The position numbers and the translations under genes were made by a program. A DNA stretch of 64,000 nucleotides. Source: Bacteroidota bacterium. Lineage in GTDB: Bacteria > Bacteroidota > Ignavibacteria > Tepidaquicellales > Tepidaquicellaceae. Shown here one piece after another: positions 7,035 through 14,528 of the stretch (positions within the stretch are counted from its first letter, which is position 1; each line of letters starts with the position of its first letter). The DNA is taken from positions 24,595-88,594 of the forward strand of contig JAFDZO010000016.1 in assembly GCA_018266845.1 (NCBI GenBank), given 5' to 3'. Below the pieces are notes generated by a model. That model was given only the letters and a program-made list of their open reading frames with translations. It searched no databases and was not told where the DNA came from.

Positions 7035-9629
7035 ATGAAACTCATAAACCAAAAAACCATGGAAACATTTAATTCAATTTTAAAGAGATTTATCAAGTTT
7101 GCCTTGATAACTCTTTTGGGGCTTAATTTTGCATACGCCCAGTCAAGAGGCGTGAGCGTTTGCAAAGTTCAAAACATCGGCGACGGCACAAATGTGTCAT
7201 TTACAAGCCCATATCCGCCGTTTGGAAATATGAACGTTTTCGCAGGAGTATTTAACTCTACAATTGATAATAATTCTGCCAAGATGTATTGTATTGACAT
7301 AAAAAATAACCTCGTATTTAATGAGGTTTACAATGATTCCGGCTTCACCCCTTCAAAGATTACATATATATTAAACAATTATTATCCGTATAAAACGTAT
7401 CCGTACGCAGGTTCTTTAAACACTGTTGGAAAAGAAGCAGCCGCTGTTCAAATTTCTGTATGGCACTTTAGCGATGGAGTAGATGCAAACACTGTTACTA
7501 ACAGTGAAATCAAAAACAGAGCATTGCAAATTATTGCAGATGCAGATGCTAATGCCGGTTCCGTGCTGCCTGTAAAGACTTTACAAATTGTACCTGTAAG
7601 TATGCTTCACAATCCCTCAGTGAAGGATACTATTCAAATAAAAGCGTTAAATGAATTAGGTGCCGGAGTAAGCGGAATAAATGTAACGCTTACAATCAAT
7701 TCCGGTACATTGAGCACATTGAATACTACCACCGGCGCGGGCGGACTTTCCCCAAAGATAACAGTTACAAAAGGCGCGTCATATACTGCAACAATAAAAG
7801 CATCGGCAAGTGTAATTATTCCGCAAGGCACAAGATATGTTCATTTAGGCAGCCCGACAACTAAACAAAAACTTGTAATTGCTACTCCTACTTATGGAAC
7901 CAAAGAAGATTTTTTTGAATGCACATGGGATTCTACTTCCTCAGGAAATAACGGGGGAGTCGAGTCATCGTATGATTTAGCTGAGGCTCTGTTTGTAAGG
8001 CATAACAAGATTGCAAACGGTGAAACAACTCCGCTTCTTTCAAATAACGTTGATGTGTTCCCTCTTACATATACACTTGAGCAGATTATTCCGATGGCAG
8101 GACCTTATTCAACCGGAAGATATGAAACAACTCCGTTTGATATACTTGGAATTTCAAATGCAACTTCGGCTTATGCAGCGGATTACAAGATAAACAGCAG
8201 CTCTGCAAGAATAGGTGCTATCTTTGCGACAACAACTAACGCTCCGAATATTTATTCGCATACAAAATCAGTCTGCGACAGGCTTGCTAATTGCAATCTT
8301 GAAGATTTGCAGAGAACATTAATAGACGGTCATGAGTTTTATGCAGCGAAGATTGTAAATCCGGCAAAACACTATGTTGACTATTCAGTGGTGTTCAGCG
8401 TGTATGAAACAGCTAACGGATTTATAGTTGATAATAAGTGGACAATTCCCGAATACGTTGTTCCCGCAGGCACAACCAATGTATATAATTTTCAGGTATG
8501 GGGAGCAGATTTCGGCGCAACATCTATTTTGGTAAAGAGCATTCTTGCAAAGCTTGCTTCGTTCACAACTGTTAAATATCAGGCAGGAGAGCTGAAGTAT
8601 CCCGATGTTTATATGAAGTCTGCAAAATATACAAATGACGGAAAGATTAAGATTAAATTTATTAATACAACAGGAGTAAGCCAGACAATTCCGGTAACTT
8701 ATACATATACTCCGCAGACAGGAATGTCTTCGCAAACTCTTACACAAAATGTAAATCTTCCTCACGGAGAATCAGAATATAACACAACTATCGGAATTAT
8801 GTCAGGCGCATCAGTGAATTTAACTTGCGCTAACGGATTTAAAGATGCAGCATTTATCGGAGGCGGTGTTTACGGCTCATATGCAGGCGCTTCAAGCACT
8901 ATTCAACAATTTTCAAACGTAGTTACAAGCGGAAATCAGAACCTGCCGCAGAATTCATTAATATTCCCCGGCGGCGCAAGAATGAAAGGAACTTTAGGCG
9001 ATAAAGTTTATATCGGGCGCTCGCTTGACGGCTCTTACGAAGGGATTAATCTTAGCAATTTCTTAAAGTTAAGATTTGAATGTGCCGGTTCAGGTACATT
9101 GAGCGTATATCTTGAAGTGAAATCAGGCAACAATACTTATTATCCTTACGTGAACGTTCCGTTAACTTCAAGCGTAACAACACGCGAGATTGCCTTGAAT
9201 ACATTTTTAATAAACGGACAGCCCGCTGATTTAAGCAGCGTTTCAATGGTAACGTTCCAATTATCAAAATCGCTGAACCCTTCAGTATCGAGCTATGACT
9301 ACACAATTCAGAATGCAGCAATTATTGCAAACTCAGTGGGAATAGGTTCAAATACATCTGAGGCAAAGGAATATTCATTATCACAAAATTATCCGAATCC
9401 CTTTAACCCTGTTACAAAGATAGCATTCTCCCTCCCTAAACAGGGTAATGTAACATTAAAAGTTTACAATATGCTCGGTAAGGAAGTAACCGAACTTGTA
9501 AACGGCTTTAGGAATTCAGGTAGCTATGAAGTAAACTTCGACGGAGCTTCGCTTTCAAGCGGAGTATATTTCTACAAGCTTGAAGCTGAAGGTTTCTCCG
9601 AGGTAAAAAGAATGATGCTAATTAAATAA
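7035..9629 (+). CDS. T9SS-exported surface protein with Cys-Gln thioester domain
   Basis: An 864-residue protein with three visible parts. First, a signal peptide ending around residue 35 (LITLLGLNFAYA|Q). Second, a domain at about residues 40-160 that looks like a thioester domain (TED, PF08341): MYCIDI supplies Cys86 and EAAAVQISVWHFSDG supplies Gln139, the pair that forms an internal thioester in Gram-positive adhesins. Third, after ~600 residues of beta-rich repeats without named motifs, a C-terminal sorting domain with NYPNPFNP at 785-792, which is the T9SS export and attachment tail. A covalent surface adhesin is the likely role, by analogy. An alternative start is Met9 (7059). A hairpin follows the stop at about 9645-9674. 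No neighbour shares its function. Confidence 0.8.
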   Translation: MKLINQKTMETFNSILKRFIKFALITLLGLNFAYAQSRGVSVCKVQNIGDGTNVSFTSPYPPFGNMNVFAGVFNSTIDNNSAKMYCIDIKNNLVFNEVYNDSGFTPSKITYILNNYYPYKTYPYAGSLNTVGKEAAAVQISVWHFSDGVDANTVTNSEIKNRALQIIADADANAGSVLPVKTLQIVPVSMLHNPSVKDTIQIKALNELGAGVSGINVTLTINSGTLSTLNTTTGAGGLSPKITVTKGASYTATIKASASVIIPQGTRYVHLGSPTTKQKLVIATPTYGTKEDFFECTWDSTSSGNNGGVESSYDLAEALFVRHNKIANGETTPLLSNNVDVFPLTYTLEQIIPMAGPYSTGRYETTPFDILGISNATSAYAADYKINSSSARIGAIFATTTNAPNIYSHTKSVCDRLANCNLEDLQRTLIDGHEFYAAKIVNPAKHYVDYSVVFSVYETANGFIVDNKWTIPEYVVPAGTTNVYNFQVWGADFGATSILVKSILAKLASFTTVKYQAGELKYPDVYMKSAKYTNDGKIKIKFINTTGVSQTIPVTYTYTPQTGMSSQTLTQNVNLPHGESEYNTTIGIMSGASVNLTCANGFKDAAFIGGGVYGSYAGASSTIQQFSNVVTSGNQNLPQNSLIFPGGARMKGTLGDKVYIGRSLDGSYEGINLSNFLKLRFECAGSGTLSVYLEVKSGNNTYYPYVNVPLTSSVTTREIALNTFLINGQPADLSSVSMVTFQLSKSLNPSVSSYDYTIQNAAIIANSVGIGSNTSEAKEYSLSQNYPNPFNPVTKIAFSLPKQGNVTLKVYNMLGKEVTELVNGFRNSGSYEVNFDGASLSSGVYFYKLEAEGFSEVKRMMLIK

Positions 9630-9644
9630 TAAAATTATACCATA

Positions 9645-9674
9645 GGGGGCGTTTGCTGAAATGCGGCGCCCTCA
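9645..9674 (+). terminator. Hairpin after the thioester-protein gene
   Basis: A GC-rich imperfect hairpin: inner stem GCGTTT/AAATGC around GCTG, outer stem GGGGG/CCC with a bulge. It is not followed by a T-run, so it may stabilise the mRNA end rather than terminate. Confidence 0.4.
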
Positions 9675-9703
9675 GTGTTAAAAAATTAAACCCCTAAAAC
9701 AAC

Positions 9704-9865
9704 ATGAAAAAAATTCTCAAATCACTCGGTTCAATTGAAAAACTCTCTAACAAATTGACCGAAAAACTTTTAGCCAATACTAAACTTGAAACACAAATTA
9801 AGCTGGCTAAGGTAGTGCTTCCGAACTACTATAATAAAAATATGTTTCGGAGCAAAGCTTTTTAA
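9704..9865 (+). CDS. Possible small protein, 53 residues
   Basis: A short ATG frame in the 467-nt gap after the thioester gene. It encodes a lysine-rich peptide (17% Lys) beginning KKILKSLGSIEKLSNKLTEKLL that could form an amphipathic helix. The AT-rich leader before ATG resembles that of other starts here, and a strong terminator lies 80 nt beyond its stop, as expected for a short transcript. No homologue is recognised. The alternative is an untranslated RNA or meaningless frame. Confidence 0.35.
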   Translation: MKKILKSLGSIEKLSNKLTEKLLANTKLETQIKLAKVVLPNYYNKNMFRSKAF

Positions 9866-9946
9866 AAAAATGTTTAGAGATAAATCTCGCAATTAATTAT
9901 TCATTTCTAATTAGTAATTGGCAAAGAGTGGTTAATTAGTCAAAAT

Positions 9947-9990
9947 AAAGCGGGCAGGGGTTTCATGGTTCCCCTCCCGCTTTTTATTTT
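9947..9990 (+). terminator. Rho-independent terminator
   Basis: Stem AAAGCGGG-AGGGG / CCCCT-CCCGCTTTTT with loop TTTCATGGTT, followed by TTTTTATTTT. It is preceded by an A-run and may work in both directions. It ends whatever is transcribed rightward from the thioester gene or the small frame at 9704. Confidence 0.85.
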
Positions 9991-10041
9991 AATACAAATA
10001 AATACTCTGAAAAGCATTCCCTTTCTTATCGTATAGGGCAT

Positions 10042-10083
10042 AAAAAAAAGCAGACTGAATAATCAATCTGCTTTCTTTTTTTG
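10042..10083 (-). terminator. Rho-independent terminator of the TPR lipoprotein gene
   Basis: Read leftward, GAAAGCAGA...TCTGCTTTTTTTT forms an 8-bp stem with a 12-nt loop and a U-tract, 14 nt after the stop of the TPR gene. A T-run on the other side makes it potentially bidirectional. Confidence 0.8.
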
Positions 10084-10096
10084 AGTCTGTTTAAAA

Positions 10097-12493
10097 TTAT
10101 TTTGGCGCAGCGCCTTCTTCTTTTTTCTTTTCCTCTTCCTCGTTTCTTTTAGCTTCATCTTCGAGAATTTTTTTAATTTCATCAGGCGTTTTATTTTTAA
10201 GCATATCTTCTAAATTTTGCTCGTTCTCTTTCTGCTTTTGTTCGCCCGGAATTTGAACTCCGTTATTAAGCGAGTCTTTTATCTGTTTTCCTGTTGAATC
10301 TAACGGAATTTTAGCGCCTGTAGAATCAAGCATCATTTTTGTTTTTAAAGAATCGGACTCGATGTTTACATCAAGAACGGCGAGCTTTTCAGTAACCTTT
10401 GCCGCGTATTCGGAAGAAGGGTATTTTTCTTTTAGTGTTTTATAAAAATATATAACGCTGTCTTTATTTCTGAAAACATTTTCATAAATCCATCCGAGTG
10501 TATATAAGGATTTAGGCACTAATTCGCTTTCGGGATATTTATCTTTTAATCCATTCAGAATATTAATGGCATCTCTGCCTGCTCCGGCAAGGAGGCGTTT
10601 TTCAGCATCTTTATAAATTTCCTTTACAGTTTCCTCTTCAAGCTCTATAGCGGCAATCCCTAATACCTTCCTGCATTCATTTGCATAAATTGTGTTCGGA
10701 TACTGCTGGATAATTTCTCTATAGAGATCATTTGCTTTTTCAGGCTCGTTGTTGTTTGCATATATTGTAGCAAGGGTATAAAGGGTTCTTGAGGCTTTAT
10801 CAGTCTCTTTGAATTTATCTAAAATTACTTCAAGATAATAAACGGACGAATCTACCCGTTTTAAATCATACAAAAATAATTCTGCAAGCTCATAATAAGC
10901 ATTGAACTTGTCATCATTCGCTTTTCTTACAGCAGCAGTATCAATAGAAGGAGTTTGCAAGGTATCCGATGTCTTTACGGTTACACTGTCTTCGGTTTTC
11001 TTAATGTTCGTTTCATCTTTTTTCTTCTTTCGTTTTTCTTTTAATGTATCCGATATACCGGAAATTGAAAAATCCGGTGTCCGAATTCCTGCTCCTTTTC
11101 CATTCTCTCTGCCGTTCGGCGGAACATTCGGATTGTTATTGTTTTTATCGGGCGTAATTCCCTTTTCTTCGTTTTTATAGATACGCCTCTTTTCAAGCTC
11201 TTTGTTCTCTGTAGGGACCGTTACTTTGAACGAAGAATCAATTTTTGAATGTAATTCAAAATATCTCTTAAAAACATCTGCCTTCTTTTTGCTGTATGCA
11301 ATAAAATCAGAACCCTGATTTTCCTCCGCTGCTTTTTTGTAATTTACAAGCGCTTTAAGGTAGCTGTTCTCAACCGTTTCATAATGCTTTGCAAGATAAT
11401 AATATGCATCGCTGGAGGTAACCGTACTCGGATAGTCTATTATCACATCAAAGTAACTTGTGAGAGCTTCCTTGTATTTTTTCTGAGCGTATAAATTATT
11501 TGCTATTTCAAGTTCGGCAAGCTGTTTGTATTCGGGCTGCTCTCTGTATTTTCTTCGCAGCTTTTCAAGCTCCTCGTTTGCCTTTGCGTATTGTCTATCT
11601 TTATCAAGAGATTTTGCATGGTTTAGGCGGGCATAAAAGACTAAATCAAAATCTGAAGTAAAATCTAAAACTCTTTCAAATTCCTTTGCGGCTTTTTCAG
11701 GCTCGTATAGAGAAAATATTCTTGCAAGGATAAACTGCTTCAGAGCTTTGTTGTCATTATCTTTAGTATATTCAATTGATTGTCTGAAATAATCAATGGC
11801 ATCTTTGTAATTCTTTTTTACAAAAGAGCTTATGCCTAATTGTCCCGCAGCTTCCGAGCGGACTTCCCTGTCTTTAGCCGTTGATACGATATTCTTTAAA
11901 ATAATATCCGCTTCTTCGGTTTTGCCGAGCTTCATTTTTGTTACACCAAGATAGTACATTGCTTCATCGTATAGGCTGCTTGCAGATAAGTTGGTCAGGA
12001 ATTCATTAAACTTTCTTTCTGCCTGAAGATAATCACCGAGTAAAAAATATGATTTGCCGATAAGCAGCACGGCATCGTCAAGGTATTTGCTGTTTTTATG
12101 AAGCTGAATTACTTTTGACGCGCGCTCTATAACTTTGTTCAGCTTGTCTTTTATGTCATTGCTGATAGGGGGAGTGATGTTAAGGGAATCAAGCCTCCTG
12201 TTGAAAGATGCTACAGTGGAAGTTCTGTATAAATTATATGCTTCATCATAGTCGGATGAAGCCATAAAGTATGTATTGAAATAAGTGGAGAAGTTTTCGT
12301 TTCTGTTGCCCATGAACATAAACGAAACATAATCCTGATAGTCTTCATTTAAGGAAATATCGTAGTCCGGCTGAGGGTCTTCCTCGTCAGCTTTAGGAGT
12401 TCTTTCATATGTTCGCTGAGTGGTATAGTTGCAGCCGGAAAAAAATATTCCCGACAATAAAAAAATAAATACCGATAGCTTAATGTATCTCAA
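10097..12493 (-). CDS. TPR-repeat lipoprotein
   Basis: A 798-residue lipoprotein. The leader ends in a lipobox (LSGIFFSGC, Cys21), so it should be lipid-anchored, probably to the outer membrane. Tetratricopeptide-like helical repeats fill about residues 110-400 and 540-700 (patterns such as YLDDAVLLIGKSYFLLGDYLQAERKF and DKASRTLYTLATIYANNNEPEKA), separated by a low-complexity charged linker around 440-520. The last ~50 residues are highly charged (EDMLKNKTPDEI...EEEEKKKEEGAAPK). Such proteins act as scaffolds in envelope complexes; a specific partner cannot be named. It is a single-gene unit with its own terminator at 10042-10083. Confidence 0.85.
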   Translation of the reverse strand: MRYIKLSVFIFLLSGIFFSGCNYTTQRTYERTPKADEEDPQPDYDISLNEDYQDYVSFMFMGNRNENFSTYFNTYFMASSDYDEAYNLYRTSTVASFNRRLDSLNITPPISNDIKDKLNKVIERASKVIQLHKNSKYLDDAVLLIGKSYFLLGDYLQAERKFNEFLTNLSASSLYDEAMYYLGVTKMKLGKTEEADIILKNIVSTAKDREVRSEAAGQLGISSFVKKNYKDAIDYFRQSIEYTKDNDNKALKQFILARIFSLYEPEKAAKEFERVLDFTSDFDLVFYARLNHAKSLDKDRQYAKANEELEKLRRKYREQPEYKQLAELEIANNLYAQKKYKEALTSYFDVIIDYPSTVTSSDAYYYLAKHYETVENSYLKALVNYKKAAEENQGSDFIAYSKKKADVFKRYFELHSKIDSSFKVTVPTENKELEKRRIYKNEEKGITPDKNNNNPNVPPNGRENGKGAGIRTPDFSISGISDTLKEKRKKKKDETNIKKTEDSVTVKTSDTLQTPSIDTAAVRKANDDKFNAYYELAELFLYDLKRVDSSVYYLEVILDKFKETDKASRTLYTLATIYANNNEPEKANDLYREIIQQYPNTIYANECRKVLGIAAIELEEETVKEIYKDAEKRLLAGAGRDAINILNGLKDKYPESELVPKSLYTLGWIYENVFRNKDSVIYFYKTLKEKYPSSEYAAKVTEKLAVLDVNIESDSLKTKMMLDSTGAKIPLDSTGKQIKDSLNNGVQIPGEQKQKENEQNLEDMLKNKTPDEIKKILEDEAKRNEEEEKKKEEGAAPK

Positions 12494-12696
12494 TGTGTGT
12501 AATTATTTATAGAAATGGTATAGAGTATCCGATATGATATATTAAATGTATGAAAACGTCTAAAGGTTCCTTTAAAATATTCGTAAACAGCTTTTAATTC
12601 AAGGCATTAGAAGGGGGAAAACAAAAGATGTAGAGTTTTTTAATCCTACCGGTATAAAAGATTTGAAACTCTTTTTTTATATAATTAATTTTAAGT

Positions 12697-12882
12697 ATGA
12701 AAAGTGAGCTGAGAAAGTTAGAGTATTTTTCTAAAAAGTATAACTCTACGTTTGAAGAGTTTGAAAAGAAAATTAAAACTTCAAAAAAAGAAAATTTTGA
12801 AGAATGGGATGATTATATAGAGTGGAATGCCTTTCAAAATTCCTATCAGGACTTACGATCCGAAATACAGAATAAAAAATAA
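12697..12882 (+). CDS. Small acidic/basic helical protein, antitoxin-like
   Basis: A 61-residue charged protein with the pattern KYN.TFEEFEKKI...ENFEEWDDYIEW.A....L. This layout, a KYG/N-x-SFEEFE start and a DFE.W-DD/E-x-x-x-W middle, resembles small proteins encoded beside toxins of TumE or similar systems, where they act as antitoxins. No TumE-like partner follows; instead the Ymh/HEPN gene starts 22 nt downstream. A role as antitoxin or accessory to that gene is inference. The coding sequence is very AT-rich, like the two genes beyond it. Confidence 0.6.
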   Translation: MKSELRKLEYFSKKYNSTFEEFEKKIKTSKKENFEEWDDYIEWNAFQNSYQDLRSEIQNKK

Positions 12883-12904
12883 ATAACTTTTTAGGTATAA
12901 TTTT

Positions 12905-13714
12905 ATGTCTATCAACATTAAAGATTACAAACCTTTTTCTTCGGAAGAACTTGAAAACATTTGTAAAATTTTGGCGGATACTAATCTTGGATTTACTGGT
13001 TCTGAATTAAGCTATATGTTAAAGGAAGTTAGTATTGCTGACATTGATCCAAATAATACAAAGTGGAGACGATTGTTTAACGCATTTGTTGAATGGCAAA
13101 ATAAAAATAATTCAGGTTATAAGGTTCTTTCATTTATTGCTAAAGCTTTAAGTCCGAAAAGATTCGTTAATAATATGGAATTATATAGAGCCTATGAAGA
13201 AAAAATTAATCCTATTTTAGCTTTTTATGGTTTAGAAATAAAAGATGATGGCAAATTTTATAAAGTAGAAAAAGCTAAAACATTGACAGAAGTTGAGATG
13301 AGAGTTAATAAATTAAGAAAGCACTTAGAACAGAGAAATGTTGACCCATTTATTTTAAAATATTGTAACGCTGAAATAATAAAAGATAATTATTTCCACG
13401 GTGTATTGGAGGCAACTAAAGGTGTAGCATCATTAATAAGACAAAGAGCAATACTTGTCTCTGACGGTGCAGAATTAGTTGATGAAGCTTTTGGAGGTTC
13501 TAATCCAATTTTGAAGATTAACAAATTTGTAACAGATACAGAAAAAAGCGAACAAAGAGGATTTGTTAATTTAGCTAAAGGAATGTTTGGTACATTTAGA
13601 AATCCTACTGCACATGCTCCAAAAATTGAATGGAATCTCTCAGAACAAGATGCATTAGATTTATTTTCTTTGGCTTCTTACATCTGCCGCAGAATTCAAA
13701 ATGCATATAATTAA
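12905..13714 (+). CDS. TIGR02391/Ymh family protein with HEPN-type motif
   Basis: A 269-residue protein of the Hypoth_Ymh family (TIGR02391, PF09509). The C-terminal third carries the diagnostic MFGTFRNPTAHAPKIEW...E.DALDLFSLAS segment (residues about 221-258). Within it, Arg-Asn-Pro-Thr-Ala-His is an R-x4-H motif, the catalytic signature of HEPN ribonucleases, so an RNase toxin or phage-defence nuclease is a reasonable inference. The N-terminal half is helical with no motif. In two 60-base lines that I counted, GC is 25-27%, against 43% in a line from rpsA, which suggests horizontal acquisition. Its stop codon shares TTAA with the convergent membrane-protein gene. Confidence 0.8.
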   Translation: MSINIKDYKPFSSEELENICKILADTNLGFTGSELSYMLKEVSIADIDPNNTKWRRLFNAFVEWQNKNNSGYKVLSFIAKALSPKRFVNNMELYRAYEEKINPILAFYGLEIKDDGKFYKVEKAKTLTEVEMRVNKLRKHLEQRNVDPFILKYCNAEIIKDNYFHGVLEATKGVASLIRQRAILVSDGAELVDEAFGGSNPILKINKFVTDTEKSEQRGFVNLAKGMFGTFRNPTAHAPKIEWNLSEQDALDLFSLASYICRRIQNAYN

Positions 13715-14319
13715 TTTTTAAAACGTGCGTTATAATTAACAATTATGTTCTCTCTAATAATTTTATACTGAAAAACACCAACAGAAATTAGAAACAATAT
13801 TTCTACTGCATTTACAATATAAAATTCAAAAGAATGCGAATACCAATATAAAAATGAATAATAGTTTCCTAAAGCAATTGAGCCAATTGATAGCATAATA
13901 AATAATATTATTATCGAAACGTAATTGTATTTGAGTTGAGGAGTTTTACCGTTTTCCTGTATATTTCGTAACCAATTTGAAAAATTTAATGCCTTTTCTT
14001 CCTCAACGGCAGACATATTATGTTTGGTTAATTTGATATTAATGTTCGTTTCAATTTTCATTAAATATTTTCCGGCTCTCATCATTCTTGCCAATTCACC
14101 TAACCATATAAATTGGACAAGACTGCAAATTATGGGAAGAAAAATAAAAAATATAACCCCTGGCAAAACAGGTCTATCCCATAGATTAAAAGCTGAACCA
14201 AGTAGAATGCCTATTACTGTAGTACCATACCTTAATATTGAATGTTGAGTTTGAATTGCATTTTGGCATTCTGTGTGTAAAATTTTGAATTCCTCGATAG
14301 AAACAGAAATCCAATCCAT
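13711..14319 (-). CDS. Four-helix membrane protein, unknown (accessory block)
   Basis: A 202-residue protein: a soluble N-terminal helix (residues 1-27), a tight membrane hairpin (about 29-46 and 52-73), a cytoplasmic helical section (75-125) and a second membrane pair (about 130-155 and 163-187) ending in a short basic tail. The topology recalls small membrane effectors or SLATT-like proteins of defence loci, but no motif proves it. It is AT-rich like its convergent neighbour and overlaps that gene by 4 nt at the stop. I do not recognise a family. Confidence 0.6.
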   Translation of the reverse strand: MDWISVSIEEFKILHTECQNAIQTQHSILRYGTTVIGILLGSAFNLWDRPVLPGVIFFIFLPIICSLVQFIWLGELARMMRAGKYLMKIETNINIKLTKHNMSAVEEEKALNFSNWLRNIQENGKTPQLKYNYVSIIILFIMLSIGSIALGNYYSFLYWYSHSFEFYIVNAVEILFLISVGVFQYKIIRENIIVNYNARFKN

Positions 14320-14464
14320 GATAAATAATTATTTATTATAAAATAATAATTATTTTCAATAAATTGGAAGGGAAAAAATTTATTTCAAAATACTTGATCT
14401 AATTATTTCTATATGAAAGTAAATAAAATCTTTGTTAGAAATTCGTAAAAAGAATCAAACACCA

Positions 14465-14510
14465 ATAAAAAAATCCCTGCCGGAAAACTCCGGCAGGGAT
14501 TTATATTTTT
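14465..14510 (-). terminator. Bidirectional terminator after rpsA
   Basis: A perfect 13-bp stem AAATCCCTGCCGG / CCGGCAGGGATTT with loop AAAACT, flanked by A-run and T-rich tails. It lies 19 nt after the rpsA stop and also faces the AT-rich accessory block. Confidence 0.9.
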
Positions 14511-14528
14511 AAAGCGAACTATTTCTAA

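Noticed and set aside
8385..9321. Minus-strand frames inside the thioester-protein gene
   Set aside because: Shadows of the large plus-strand gene; Cys- and Ile-rich with no motif.
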